35,085 bases of DNA from contig JAFVQN010000002.1 of NCBI GenBank assembly GCA_017504805.1, positions 1 to 35,085 of the forward strand, read 5' to 3'. Positions 23,306-31,810 of this stretch are shown in pieces. A program made the position numbers and the translations under genes. The stretch comes from Akkermansia sp. (GTDB lineage Bacteria > Verrucomicrobiota > Verrucomicrobiia > Verrucomicrobiales > Akkermansiaceae). Under the pieces are notes generated by a model. It searched no databases. It was not told the origin of the DNA and was given only the letters and a program-made list of their open reading frames with translations. How positions within the stretch are numbered: the stretch's first letter is position 1; every line of letters starts with the position of its first letter.

Positions 23306-24454
23306 TTATTTGAGGACGCGGCCGATTTGCCTGTTGGCGGCGACCATGATGGGGATGGCGGAGACGAGGATGCAGATGAGGAGGGTGACGGAGATGAGCT
23401 GGATTTCAGGCATAATCTCCTCGAGGGAGAGGCTGTACTGGCCGAGTTTGAACTGCGCGACGATGACCTTCTGGGCTTTCATGAAGACCGCCACGGCACC
23501 GGCAAATGAGGCGGCTACAAGCAGAAGGTTCTCCACGATGAAGGCGCCCACGAGCAGCAGGGGATTGATGCCGAAGCTCTTCATGAGCGTGTAGATAAAC
23601 TCGTTCTGGCGGTATTCCATGCCGGCCAGTGCGGTGAGCAGGATGCCGACGATAAGCATGATGCCCAGGCAGAAGGCGGCGCGGCACTGGTTCTGGTTGC
23701 CGAGGATGATATCCATTTCCTCAAGCAGGGCAGCGGCAGAGGAAACGCTGCCTTCCCAGCCTTCCAGTTGTTTGAGTTTGTTGAGATAGCGGCACACGCG
23801 GTGGAGTGATTCGGCATTTTCCAGCTCGCGGACCTGGAGCATCATGCGGTGGTAGCGCATGGCGCGGCCCTGGCTTTCGGGCGGCACCATTTCGGGTGGC
23901 ATGAGCATGAGCCCGCCGGGCTGCAGGCGCATGAGCAGGTGGTCTGCCGGCAGGTAGCGCACCGGCACGGTGATGCTGAATTCATCTCCCTGCAGGGTGA
24001 CATCCAGCGGGCCGCGGGGATAGGCCGGGGCGTTTTCCGGGCAAAGCACCACGGGCCCCCCGCTGGCCGGCAGCAGGGGCATGAACTGCCCTGCCCGCCG
24101 GAAATCATAGGTAATTACGGGCAGCAGCTTGCGCTCGGTAACGTTCACGCTGCCGGCGGGGATGATGGCAATGGAATCAGCCCCCAGGAGTTCCAGCGTG
24201 TCTTTCTGGCTGGGCAGGCAGCCGCCGCTCTCGCCCGGCAGCATGAAGAATGCCGCCACCAGGTCACCGCCACGGCTGCGTATCTTATCGCGTATTGCCT
24301 TGGCGGAGATGACATAGCTGCCCAGAAAGCAGAGGGCGCAGAGCGAAAGGAAAAAGACGACCAGCACGCGGGCCAGCGGGCTGGAGGCACGCGTGAACCA
24401 GCGGTGTACTGTATCCTTAGCAAGATACAGGGTGGTCAAAATCAATGAGATCAT
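23306..24454 (-). CDS. FtsX/MacB-type ABC transporter permease
   Basis: The 382-residue protein has the four-helix topology of MacB-type permeases: TM1 at about 28-50, a large extracytoplasmic domain of roughly 200 residues, and TM2-TM4 at about 259-281, 296-325 and 351-373. It would pair with the ATPase encoded just upstream, whose 3' end it overlaps by 38 nt, so translation is probably coupled. An in-frame ATG at 24514 would give 20 more hydrophilic residues inside the ATPase gene and is less likely. With the adaptor at 25077 it forms a split MacAB-like system in which ATPase and permease are separate chains. Such systems move lipoproteins, peptides or antibiotics by a mechanotransmission mechanism; the cargo here is unknown. 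Confidence 0.82.
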   Translation of the reverse strand: MISLILTTLYLAKDTVHRWFTRASSPLARVLVVFFLSLCALCFLGSYVISAKAIRDKIRSRGGDLVAAFFMLPGESGGCLPSQKDTLELLGADSIAIIPAGSVNVTERKLLPVITYDFRRAGQFMPLLPASGGPVVLCPENAPAYPRGPLDVTLQGDEFSITVPVRYLPADHLLMRLQPGGLMLMPPEMVPPESQGRAMRYHRMMLQVRELENAESLHRVCRYLNKLKQLEGWEGSVSSAAALLEEMDIILGNQNQCRAAFCLGIMLIVGILLTALAGMEYRQNEFIYTLMKSFGINPLLLVGAFIVENLLLVAASFAGAVAVFMKAQKVIVAQFKLGQYSLSLEEIMPEIQLISVTLLICILVSAIPIMVAANRQIGRVLK

Positions 24455-25049
24455 CGGCCAGTTCAAGCAGGCGGCTATCGTGAGTGCTGATGATGCAGAT
24501 GCGCCTGGCGGCATCCTGCGTCACGAGTTTCTTGATGATGGCGGTGTTGCCGTCATCAAGACCGGAGGTGGGTTCATCGAGCAGGATGGCGGGAGCATCC
24601 TTCATGAGGGTGCGGGCCAGGGCGGCACGCTGGGCCTGACCGCCGGAAAGCTTATCCGCCCGGCGGTGGCGGAGCTCCTGCAGACCGAGGTCGCGGATGA
24701 GGGATTCGCAACGTGGTTTCCACAGGCGGCGGGGGAGCATGGCCATTTCCGCCGCCAGGTGGAGATTGCGCTCCACGCTCATGAGCGGCAAAAGGTTAAT
24801 GCCTTGAAACATGTAGGCAACATCGCGCTGGTGGTAGAGGCGGCTGGTGACTTTCACCCCGGTGGGGGTGATGATGCGGCCGCTGCTGACCTTCAGGTAG
24901 CCCGCGAGGAGTTTCAGCAGCGTGGTCTTGCCGGAGCCGGAGTAGCCTTTCAGCACGGTGATACCGGGTTTGAACACGTGCGAAAAATCATCGAACACCC
25001 GGACCTGGCGGTTGTAGGCGAAAGAAACGTGCTCGCAGATGAGTTCCAT
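24417..25049 (-). CDS. ABC transporter ATPase, LolD/MacB type
   Basis: The 210-residue protein has every ATPase element: Walker A GYSGSGKTT (35-43), Q-loop Q82 in MFQGINLLPLMSV, signature LSGGQ (134-138), Walker B AILLDEP (154-160) with D-loop SGLD, and the switch histidine H190. The short length and the FQ-x-x-NLLP segment fit the LolD/MacB/FtsE group that drives FtsX-type permeases. It should work as a dimer with two copies of the permease encoded next. The start codon is preceded by GCTGCC and a C10 tract (25056-25065) instead of a Shine-Dalgarno sequence, which is unusual and could affect translation. Confidence 0.92.
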   Translation of the reverse strand: MELICEHVSFAYNRQVRVFDDFSHVFKPGITVLKGYSGSGKTTLLKLLAGYLKVSSGRIITPTGVKVTSRLYHQRDVAYMFQGINLLPLMSVERNLHLAAEMAMLPRRLWKPRCESLIRDLGLQELRHRRADKLSGGQAQRAALARTLMKDAPAILLDEPTSGLDDGNTAIIKKLVTQDAARRICIISTHDSRLLELADDLIDFDHPVSC

Positions 25050-25055
25050 GGCAGC

Positions 25056-25070
25056 GGGGGGGGGGTGGGG
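25056..25070 (-). repeat. Poly-C tract before the ABC ATPase start
   Basis: On the minus strand the 27-nt gap between the adaptor stop and the ATPase ATG holds CCCC-A-CCCCCCCCCC. The C10 run ends 6 nt before the start codon, where a ribosome-binding site would normally be. Tracts of this length can change length by replication slippage. Confidence 0.85.
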
Positions 25071-25076
25071 ACGGAA

Positions 25077-26093
25077 TTATTGACGCGGGCGGATGATGAT
25101 GTTGCGGTCGCCGATGAGGATGAGGACGTGCTCCGGGTAGAGGCGGCTGACCAGCTGCTCCCAGTTCTCACACTCGGCAGCTTCCGGGTGGGCGATGAGC
25201 TCCAGCTTGTTCACATACTGCACCTTATCACCGGCATCATACAGGAGACGGGCCCGGGCATTGCTGCCCAGCATGCGGAAGGCGGTTTCCTTATCAGCCT
25301 CAGGCACTTTGAAGAAATACACCAGCATATCACCGCTGCCACCGTGATTCTGCTCCACCTGGCGGTGGGAGAAGGTGCCGGTGAGCTGCCGCCCCTCCGG
25401 CAGCGCTACCGAGACGCTGAAATTCTGCTCCGGCAGCTGGGTGAGCTCAGCCTTGCTGAGGTGGATGGTGATGTAGAAGGCGGAATCATCGCACACGGAG
25501 GCAAATGGGCGCCCCGGAAGCCCGCGGTATTCGAAGGGCTTGCTGAGGTCCTCCGGCAGGCGGGCGTGGTACTGCAGGCGCCCGGCAAAGGGCATGTGCA
25601 GAGTGAGTTTTTCGTGTGAGCGGGCAAACTCCTGCTGCTTGAGCCGCGGGCTGGTTTCCATCTCGCGCTTCAGGAGCGCCACCCGCTCATCGATATCGCG
25701 CAGGGATTCCGCGGTGGGCGGCAAATCATCCGGCCCGGGCTGGGCGGCGGGGGCGTAGCGGCGCTCCCGCGGGGAGAGTTTCAGGTAGAACTCCACCTTG
25801 CTGCGCTGGCTTTCGAGCTTGCGGAGCTCGTCGCGCAGGCGCATGTTATCGCGGGCCAGCTTCAGCTCCATTTCCTCGCGTTCACGGGCGGTGCGCTCCT
25901 CATTGAGCACTGCGATGACGGCGCCTGCAGGCTGGGGCTGGCTGGCATCTGCCAGGCGGCTTACCACACCATTTTCCAGATGCAGGGTGGTGGCCTGCTC
26001 CGGCACTATCCTGGCCGGCAGCACTGCCACCTGCACCGGCTCCGCCAGCAACGGAGCCGCAACGGCCAGGTAGAAAAGGGAGCGTGGCATCAT
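25077..26093 (-). CDS. Periplasmic adaptor (membrane fusion protein), MacA/HlyD-like
   Basis: The 338-residue protein has a signal peptide (MMPRSLFYLAVAAPLLA). The first half of a lipoyl-like domain follows (about 20-62), then a coiled-coil hairpin rich in Glu, Arg and Leu (about 63-115 and 130-165), the return lipoyl strand LTLHMPFAGRLQY near 170, and a beta-barrel region with LPEGRQLTGTFSHRQV. This order is that of MacA/HlyD adaptors, which connect an inner-membrane transporter with an outer-membrane channel. The coiled coil is short and contains a proline-rich break (PAAQPGPDDLPP). No outer-membrane TolC-like gene is in the window. The gene lies 17 nt after ybaB and 27 nt before the ATPase. 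Confidence 0.78.
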   Translation of the reverse strand: MMPRSLFYLAVAAPLLAEPVQVAVLPARIVPEQATTLHLENGVVSRLADASQPQPAGAVIAVLNEERTAREREEMELKLARDNMRLRDELRKLESQRSKVEFYLKLSPRERRYAPAAQPGPDDLPPTAESLRDIDERVALLKREMETSPRLKQQEFARSHEKLTLHMPFAGRLQYHARLPEDLSKPFEYRGLPGRPFASVCDDSAFYITIHLSKAELTQLPEQNFSVSVALPEGRQLTGTFSHRQVEQNHGGSGDMLVYFFKVPEADKETAFRMLGSNARARLLYDAGDKVQYVNKLELIAHPEAAECENWEQLVSRLYPEHVLILIGDRNIIIRPRQ

Positions 26094-26110
26094 GACGCGG
26101 GGCAGCGGGG

Positions 26111-26413
26111 TTACATGGGGAATCCGAGACCGCCGGTCACCTTGCGCATCTCGGCTTCAGCCATGTTCTTGGCGCCATTCAGGGCATCCTGCACGGCTTT
26201 CAGCACCAGGCTCTGGAGGAATTCGGCATCATCCGGGTCCACCACGGCGGGGTCGATGCTCAGGGCTTTAATCATGCCGGTGCCATCAGCCGTGGCCTTG
26301 ATTTTGCCACCGGCGGTTTCGGCGGTGAATTCCTTTTCAGCCAGGCGGGCCTGGGCCTGGGCCATATTGGCCTGCATGGCCTGAGCCTGTTTCATCAGTT
26401 TCTGCAGATTCAT
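26111..26413 (-). CDS. YbaB/EbfC family nucleoid-associated protein
   Basis: The 100-residue protein begins MNLQKLMKQAQAMQ and has the YbaB plan: an N-terminal amphipathic helix, a strand region with TAGGKIKATADGTG, an IDP stretch, a second long helix and a GGLGFPM tail. Members are small dimeric DNA-binding proteins. ybaB is very often next to dnaX, as here (28 nt after the dnaX stop), in many cases with recR. recR does not follow here; the efflux genes do. Confidence 0.95.
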   Translation of the reverse strand: MNLQKLMKQAQAMQANMAQAQARLAEKEFTAETAGGKIKATADGTGMIKALSIDPAVVDPDDAEFLQSLVLKAVQDALNGAKNMAEAEMRKVTGGLGFPM

Positions 26414-26441
26414 AATGTATTAGTGGGTCGGGTTCAGAAAA

Positions 26442-28331
26442 TCATTTAATGAGAGTGGCATGGAACTCCTTGAGGGCGAGCTCAATGAGCGGGTCCTGGT
26501 AGAATTCTTCCATGGTGGGGCGCAGCGAGGGCGGTGCCGTCGGGCGGGCCGGGGCTGCCGGCTTCTTTTCTGCAGCCTTGGGTTTGGCGGCCGGGCGCGG
26601 GGCGGGCTCAGGCAGCGGAGCGGGTGAGGGCGGGGGCTCCACCACCGGGGGTGGCACGCTGTCATCCACCACCAGGCGCAGAGTCACCCGGTGGCCGCAG
26701 AAGCGGGGAGCCAGCTCTGCCAGCAGCTCGGTGAGCGGCTCACCCAGCAGGGCATCGCGCGTGTCTGTGTCTTCCGGGTGTATCGCCAGGGTCACCAGCC
26801 CGTCGTCGTCCGATATGAACAGGGTACTGCCCACCGAGCCTGCATGCAGCGGTGAGGCCTCGCGCATGGCGGCAAGCAGCGCCTCCCAGCTCTCCGGGGT
26901 CAGGGCTCCGGCCGGGGCGGCACCGGCGGCATACAGGGCTTCATCTGCCAGGTCATCCGGGTCTGGGGCCGGGGTATCCTCCAGGTCCGGGTTCAGCACA
27001 AAACTGGGCGGTTCATCATCAATGGGTTCCAGCCCAGCCGGCATTTCCTGCGGCGCCAGGGCAGCAGGTGCGGGCGGTTCGGCCACAGTGGCGGGCGGCG
27101 GGGCCACCGGCTGGGGGGCTGGGGCAGCAGCTGGCACCACCGGGGCGGGTACCGCGGCCAGCGGCACAGTGGCAATGGGGGTTTCGGGCAGCGGGGCACC
27201 ATTCAGCGCGCGGATGATATCACTGATATTGGCTTCTGCCAGGGAATGCACGGCCTGGATAAGGCCCATTTCGAGATGCAGGCGCTTGTTGGTGCTCCAG
27301 CGCATGTGTTCCTCGGTGCCGGAAAGCACTTCCATGAGGCGCACAATCTTATCCGCCGGGGTGCGGGCGAGAAGTTCGCTGAGAGTGGCGCGCCACTCCT
27401 CGGGCAGGGAGAAGCTGGCCTCCTGCGGCGCGACTTTGCTGATGAGCAGTTCGCGCACGGCGCCCATCACTTCACTGAGCAGCTGGCCCATATCGCGCCC
27501 GGCCTCGGAAAGCTCATGCACGAGGTGCAGCAGGCTGGGCAGCTGGCGGTCCAGAATATAGGCGAGCGCGCGGGCAACGGTTTCACGGCTGGTCACGCCG
27601 AAAATGTCATTCACATCCTGCTCGTCGATGTTGTTGCCGCAGAAGGAAACGAGCTGGTCGAGCATGGACTGGGCATCGCGCATGCCGCCATCGGCCACGC
27701 GGGCAATGGCAAATGCTGCCGGCAGGCTCAGGGTGACTCCCTCCTGCGCTGCGATGTTCACCAGGTGGTTTGCGATGATTTCTGCCGGAATCGGGCGCAG
27801 ATCGAAACGCTGGCAGCGTGAGAGAATGGTAGGCAGAATCTTGTGCGGCTCCGTGGTCGCAAAAATGAACATCACGTGCGCCGGCGGTTCCTCCAGTGTC
27901 TTCAGCAGCGCATTGAATGATTCCTTGGTGAGCATGTGTACCTCGTCAATGTAGATGATGCGGTACTGCCCGCGGGTGGGGGTGAACTGCACATTGTCAC
28001 GCAGGTCGCGGATGTTGTCAATGCCGCGGTTCGAGGCGCCGTCAATCTCGAGCACATCCAGGCTGCGGCCTTCGGCAATCTCGAGGCACACGTCCTCATC
28101 CGGGTCAAAATCCACGCGGGGACCGCCGCTGCAGTTCAGAGCCTTGGCAAAGATGCGGGCCGTGGAGGTCTTGCCCGTACCCCGCGGACCGACAAACAGA
28201 TACGCATGCGCCAGGCGTTTCTGCTCAATGGCATTGCAGAGTGTCCGCACGACATGGTCCTGCCCCAGCACATCCTTGAAAGTGCGGGGACGATATTTTC
28301 TGGCAAAAACCTGGTAACTCACGTCCGTCAT
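26442..28331 (-). CDS. dnaX: DNA polymerase III subunit gamma/tau
   Basis: The 629-residue clamp-loader ATPase shows Walker A GPRGTGKT (48-55), Walker B IIYIDEVH (125-132) and the SRC arginine-finger motif (ILSRCQRFD). Between them the family normally has a four-cysteine zinc module. Here only C67 and C82 remain and the central CGxC is replaced by acidic residues (DFDPDED), so zinc binding is unlikely. Domains II and III are followed by a Pro/Ala-rich linker (about 380-460) and a C-terminal region comparable to the tau extension. No A-rich slippery sequence was seen, so a separate gamma form by frameshifting is not predicted. AAGG lies 4 nt before the ATG as a weak ribosome-binding site. The 153-nt gap upstream shows no convincing promoter. 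Confidence 0.96.
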   Translation of the reverse strand: MTDVSYQVFARKYRPRTFKDVLGQDHVVRTLCNAIEQKRLAHAYLFVGPRGTGKTSTARIFAKALNCSGGPRVDFDPDEDVCLEIAEGRSLDVLEIDGASNRGIDNIRDLRDNVQFTPTRGQYRIIYIDEVHMLTKESFNALLKTLEEPPAHVMFIFATTEPHKILPTILSRCQRFDLRPIPAEIIANHLVNIAAQEGVTLSLPAAFAIARVADGGMRDAQSMLDQLVSFCGNNIDEQDVNDIFGVTSRETVARALAYILDRQLPSLLHLVHELSEAGRDMGQLLSEVMGAVRELLISKVAPQEASFSLPEEWRATLSELLARTPADKIVRLMEVLSGTEEHMRWSTNKRLHLEMGLIQAVHSLAEANISDIIRALNGAPLPETPIATVPLAAVPAPVVPAAAPAPQPVAPPPATVAEPPAPAALAPQEMPAGLEPIDDEPPSFVLNPDLEDTPAPDPDDLADEALYAAGAAPAGALTPESWEALLAAMREASPLHAGSVGSTLFISDDDGLVTLAIHPEDTDTRDALLGEPLTELLAELAPRFCGHRVTLRLVVDDSVPPPVVEPPPSPAPLPEPAPRPAAKPKAAEKKPAAPARPTAPPSLRPTMEEFYQDPLIELALKEFHATLIK

Positions 28332-28457
28332 TCTACCTTAATCCTTCTGCCCCCGCAAGGCATTAATCAGTCAATCCGCCAAAATTGTCCGGCAGCGGCG
28401 GCATTATCCTCCCGGAACAGAGGCACTTCACCACGTCTCCCGGGGTTCAACACCCTG

Positions 28458-28466
28458 CCCCCCCCC
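28458..28466 (-). repeat. C9/G9 homopolymer between mnmG and dnaX
   Basis: A run of nine C on the plus strand (nine G in the transcript) lies about 18 nt past the mnmG stop in the 153-nt gap before dnaX. Apart from this run and a TTGACT without a matching -10 box, nothing clear is seen in the gap. Confidence 0.8.
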
Positions 28467-28484
28467 TCCTGCTGGATTCATGAA

Positions 28485-30353
28485 TCATTCTGCGCGGCTT
28501 TTCCTGAGCCAGACGAGGAGGAGCGCTACATCTGCCGGGGTGATACCGGGGATGCGGGCCGCCTGGCCGATGGTGCCGGGGCGCACGCGCGAAAGGCGCT
28601 GGCGCGCCTCGGTTTTCATGGCGGGGATGGCGCCGTAATCGATATCCGCGGGGATTTTCTTATCCTCCTGGCGCTGAAGGCGCGCGGCGGCCGTGCGCAT
28701 GCGGTCAATGTGACCGGAGTAGGCGATTTCGGTGGCAATGGGTTCCCAGAGTTCATCCGGGTACTGGGAGCGGAGCGGCTCCGGCAGCCGGTGCCAGTCA
28801 TTGTCCGGGCGGCGGAGCCAGAGCTCGAGCGAGACACCATCCACCCGCTGCTCGCGGGCACGGGCTACGCCCTGCTCAATGGCGGCCAGGCGCTGGGCGG
28901 CGGCGCTCCCCTGCTCCGGGCTCACGAGGCCGAGACTGGCCGCCAGCGGGGTGAGGCGCAGGTCGGCGTTGTCCTGGCGGAGCAGCAGGCGCATCTCCGC
29001 GCGGCTGGTGAACATGCGGTAGGGTTCATCGGTGCCGCGGGTCACGAGGTCATCGACCATGACGCCGAGGTAGGCCTGGTCGCGGCGGAGAATGAGCGGT
29101 TCATCGCCGCGGAGGGCGAGCATGGCATTAGCCCCGGCGAGCAGGCCCTGGCCGGCGGCTTCCTCGTAGCCGCTGGTGCCATTGATCTGCCCGGCCAGGT
29201 AGAGGCCGCGCACGCGCTTGGTTTCCAGTGTCACCTGCAGCTCAGTGGGCGGCACAAAGTCATATTCCACCGCATAGCCGGGGCGGATGAGCCGGGCATT
29301 TTCCAGCCCGGGGATGGAGTGCACGATCTCCAGCTGCACAAAGAAAGGCAGGCTGCTGGAGAGGCCGTTGAGGTAGTATTCATCAGTGCTGCGGCCTTCG
29401 GGTTCGATGAAAATCTGGTGGCGTTGCTTATCCGCAAAGCGCACGACTTTGTCCTCGATGCTGGGGCAGTAGCGCGGGCCGGTGCCTTCGATAACCCCGC
29501 CGAAGAGCGGGCTGTGCTCCAGGTTGCGGCGGATGATATCGTGGGTACCCTCGTGGGTGTAGGTGATGGCGCAGGAAAGCTGGCGGAGCTCAAAATCCGC
29601 ATCGGCAAAGTGGTTGAGGGTGCAGTGCGGTTCGGTCTCGCGGCGCAGCACCTGCCGGCTGCGGAAGCTGAAGAGCGGCGGCGGGGTATCACCAGGCTGC
29701 ATGGCCAGCGAGCTGAAATCAATGCTGCTGCCCAGGATGCGGGGCGAGGTGCCGGTCTTGAAGCGCTGCAGCGGGAAGCCGAGCTTCTCCAGGCTGGCAG
29801 AGATACCGCTCGGGGCGCCACCCAGGCGGCCGCCCGGCAGGTGGTCCATGCCCACGTGCAGCAGGCCGCGCATGAAGGTGCCGCTGCAGAGCACCACGGA
29901 ACGGGCGGCAAAACGCTGCCCCCAGGTGGTGGTCACGCCAGCCACGCGCCCCTGCTCCACCACGATTTCGTCCACATCGCCCTGGAAGAGCTGCAGACCG
30001 GGAGTGGTTTCCAGCACCCACTTCATGCGGTTGCGGTAGGCGCTTTTATCGCACTGGGCGCGGGGGGCTCGCACGCTGGGTCCCTTGGAGGCATTCAACA
30101 TGCGGAACTGAATGGCGGTGGCATCTGTATTCAGGCCCATAGCGCCGCCCAGGGCATCGATTTCGCGCACAATGTGGCCCTTGGCCAGGCCGCCGATGGC
30201 AGGGTTGCAGCTCATCTGCCCCACGGTATCGAGGTCATGGGTGAGCAGCGCCACCGTGCCGCCCAGGCGGGTGGCAGCCAGCGCTGCCTCAATACCGGCG
30301 TGGCCACCGCCGATGACCAGCACATCAAAGAGCGTGGGAATCAACGAGCTCAT
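28485..30353 (-). CDS. mnmG: tRNA uridine-5-carboxymethylaminomethyl modification enzyme MnmG (GidA)
   Basis: MnmG, with MnmE, uses FAD, NADH, methylene-THF and glycine to place the cmnm5 group on U34 of several tRNAs, which improves decoding of codons ending in A or G. The 622-residue protein has the FAD motif [12 protein letters not shown] at about 13-24 and [13 protein letters not shown] near 48-60, which holds the conserved cysteine; it has the standard family length. [16 protein letters not shown] near residue 440 is the classic GidA signature. mnmE is not in the window. The start overlaps the holA stop (ATGA), so translation of the two genes is probably coupled. Confidence 0.97.
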   Translation of the reverse strand: MSSLIPTLFDVLVIGGGHAGIEAALAATRLGGTVALLTHDLDTVGQMSCNPAIGGLAKGHIVREIDALGGAMGLNTDATAIQFRMLNASKGPSVRAPRAQCDKSAYRNRMKWVLETTPGLQLFQGDVDEIVVEQGRVAGVTTTWGQRFAARSVVLCSGTFMRGLLHVGMDHLPGGRLGGAPSGISASLEKLGFPLQRFKTGTSPRILGSSIDFSSLAMQPGDTPPPLFSFRSRQVLRRETEPHCTLNHFADADFELRQLSCAITYTHEGTHDIIRRNLEHSPLFGGVIEGTGPRYCPSIEDKVVRFADKQRHQIFIEPEGRSTDEYYLNGLSSSLPFFVQLEIVHSIPGLENARLIRPGYAVEYDFVPPTELQVTLETKRVRGLYLAGQINGTSGYEEAAGQGLLAGANAMLALRGDEPLILRRDQAYLGVMVDDLVTRGTDEPYRMFTSRAEMRLLLRQDNADLRLTPLAASLGLVSPEQGSAAAQRLAAIEQGVARAREQRVDGVSLELWLRRPDNDWHRLPEPLRSQYPDELWEPIATEIAYSGHIDRMRTAAARLQRQEDKKIPADIDYGAIPAMKTEARQRLSRVRPGTIGQAARIPGITPADVALLLVWLRKSRAE

Positions 30354-31486
30354 GCCGTGGTGAGGGTGACGATGAGTTTGTGCAGAATATCACGCGCATC
30401 CAGACCGCTGGAAACCAGCGCTTTATCTGCGGCGGCGCAAGCGTGCAGGTCGCGCCGGGCCTTGCGGAGGCTCAGCTTGCTGACCGTGCGCGCCGCATTG
30501 AACAAGCCGTAGGTATTCGGGCTGCCATCCTTCTTGAGGGGGAGCAGCTTGCGCCCCTCGGCCGGGAGGCGGTTGAGCGCAGCATCAAACGCGCGGTAGT
30601 TGCCGGTATCCGGCTGGTAGGTATCCATCAGCAGGCGGGCGCAGAAGCGCTGGCGCACCGTGGGCACAATGGCTGCACGCATGATGGTGACCCCCTGCTC
30701 GCCATGCTCGAGCTGTTCATTGACCAGGCGCACCGCCAGCCGGGAGTTGCCGCTCTCGATGGCGCGGGAAATCTCAAACACAACCCCGTTGCGCGAAACC
30801 GCCACCATGAGCTCCACATCCTCTGCCGTCACCTTGCGGCGCTCCGGCCCCAGGTACACGTCCAGCTTGGCCAATTCGTTGGAAATCTGCCGGGTGCTCT
30901 CATTCACCCGGTGGATGAAGAGGTCGAGCGCTGCATTGTCAAACCCCAGCCCCAGCGGCTTCGCCATGCGCAGCGTGAGGGCGGACAGCTCGCCTTCCCA
31001 GCCGGGTTTCGTGGTGTCTATCCTGGAAAATTCCTTTACTTCGGCCGCCGCACCCAGCTTCTTGAAGAAGGAGCGGCGCTTGTCCACCTCGCTGGCCGAA
31101 AGGATGAAAAAAGTCTCCTCCGGCAGGTTGGCCAGGGTCTGCACCAGTTCCTCAAGTGCCTGCTGCACCGACTCACTGCGGGCACCCTGCGGGGTGTCGG
31201 CCATGAAGTTCACACCCTTGAGCCAGATCACCTTGCGCCCGCCAAACATATTCATCATCTGCAGGCCGGAAATCGCGCGACCCACGATTTCCACCGCCTC
31301 ATCCACCGTGGCGGCTGAGCCATCAATGATTTCGTTGCCCCAGCCATCGCCCCCTTCCTCCAGGCGGGCATAAGCAGCGGCCGCAGCGGTGGCGGCGGCA
31401 CCTTCATCGCTTCCGAAAAATACAAAACTGGCTGTTTCAGCGGGCACGCGCCTATTAGACCAGAAAATCGCTGCCAAGTCAATCAT
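30350..31486 (-). CDS. holA: DNA polymerase III subunit delta
   Basis: From the chosen start ([17 protein letters not shown]) the protein has 378 residues and reads as a HolA clamp-loader subunit: FFGSDE at the beginning, [14 protein letters not shown] in the first domain, [20 protein letters not shown], then the AAA+ lid with [19 protein letters not shown] and the helical collar domain. The delta subunit opens the sliding clamp and joins the tau/gamma subunits made by dnaX two genes on. An in-frame ATG at 31522 would place the first codons inside a mobile element, so 31486 is preferred. The element ends only 22 nt upstream of this start, so the natural promoter has probably been displaced. 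HolA diverges strongly between phyla. Confidence 0.88.
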   Translation of the reverse strand: MIDLAAIFWSNRRVPAETASFVFFGSDEGAAATAAAAAYARLEEGGDGWGNEIIDGSAATVDEAVEIVGRAISGLQMMNMFGGRKVIWLKGVNFMADTPQGARSESVQQALEELVQTLANLPEETFFILSASEVDKRRSFFKKLGAAAEVKEFSRIDTTKPGWEGELSALTLRMAKPLGLGFDNAALDLFIHRVNESTRQISNELAKLDVYLGPERRKVTAEDVELMVAVSRNGVVFEISRAIESGNSRLAVRLVNEQLEHGEQGVTIMRAAIVPTVRQRFCARLLMDTYQPDTGNYRAFDAALNRLPAEGRKLLPLKKDGSPNTYGLFNAARTVSKLSLRKARRDLHACAAADKALVSSGLDARDILHKLIVTLTTA

Positions 31487-31500
31487 AACGCACGGCCGCG

Positions 31501-31729
31501 CGGCGGTACACACGTGTCCCAAAAATTTAGGACACGTGGATTGACAATTGACAATCGACGATTGACAAATTGAAAGTTAGCGGCTTACGCCGACGGAATC
31601 ACCAATGCATGCTTACTGCCGATAGCGAGGCGGGTGATACCCTACTACGCATTTTCTCACAGAACACTTTGCCCTTATATCGTTCAGGGCTATTTTTCCA
31701 TAATCTTTGGGACACGTGTGACGGCGGTA
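31501..31729. mobile_element. MITE-like element (family 3) with inverted repeats and target duplication
   Basis: The element spans about 31509-31720 (212 bp). Its ends are a perfect 15-bp inverted repeat: CACACGTGTCCCAAA at 31509-31523 and TTTGGGACACGTGTG at 31706-31720. The same 8 bp, CGGCGGTA, lie directly before it (31501-31508) and one base after it (31722-31729), as expected of a target-site duplication. Inside are a second stem at the left end, four 7-bp units (ATTGACR-like) and the segments shared with 3911-4063. No transposase is encoded, so it would depend on a transposase elsewhere. It lies between divergent genes, next to the holA start codon. The strand is arbitrary. Confidence 0.85.
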
Positions 31730-31754
31730 TTTTGGAAACAGCCCCAATTTGTGC

Positions 31755-31783
31755 TTGATTTAGCCTCATCTGCTTGCTAGTAT
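31755..31783 (+). promoter_or_regulatory. Predicted promoter of the 31811 operon
   Basis: TTGATT and TAGTAT are spaced by 17 nt, and TGC immediately precedes the -10 box (extended -10). The start would fall near 31790, leaving a leader of about 20 nt before the ATG at 31811. No Shine-Dalgarno sequence is visible (CCACGAAAACGC precedes the ATG). Confidence 0.55.
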
Positions 31784-31810
31784 CTCCATGTATCAAAACC
31801 ACGAAAACGC

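Noticed and set aside
28332..28484. Promoter for dnaX in the gap after mnmG
   Set aside because: A TTGACT and a GATAAT are present but not at a workable spacing to each other, so no promoter is claimed.
31487..31522. Upstream start codon of holA at 31522
   Set aside because: The extra codons would be encoded partly by the end of the MITE-like element and are not HolA-like; the ATG at 31486 begins the conserved sequence.
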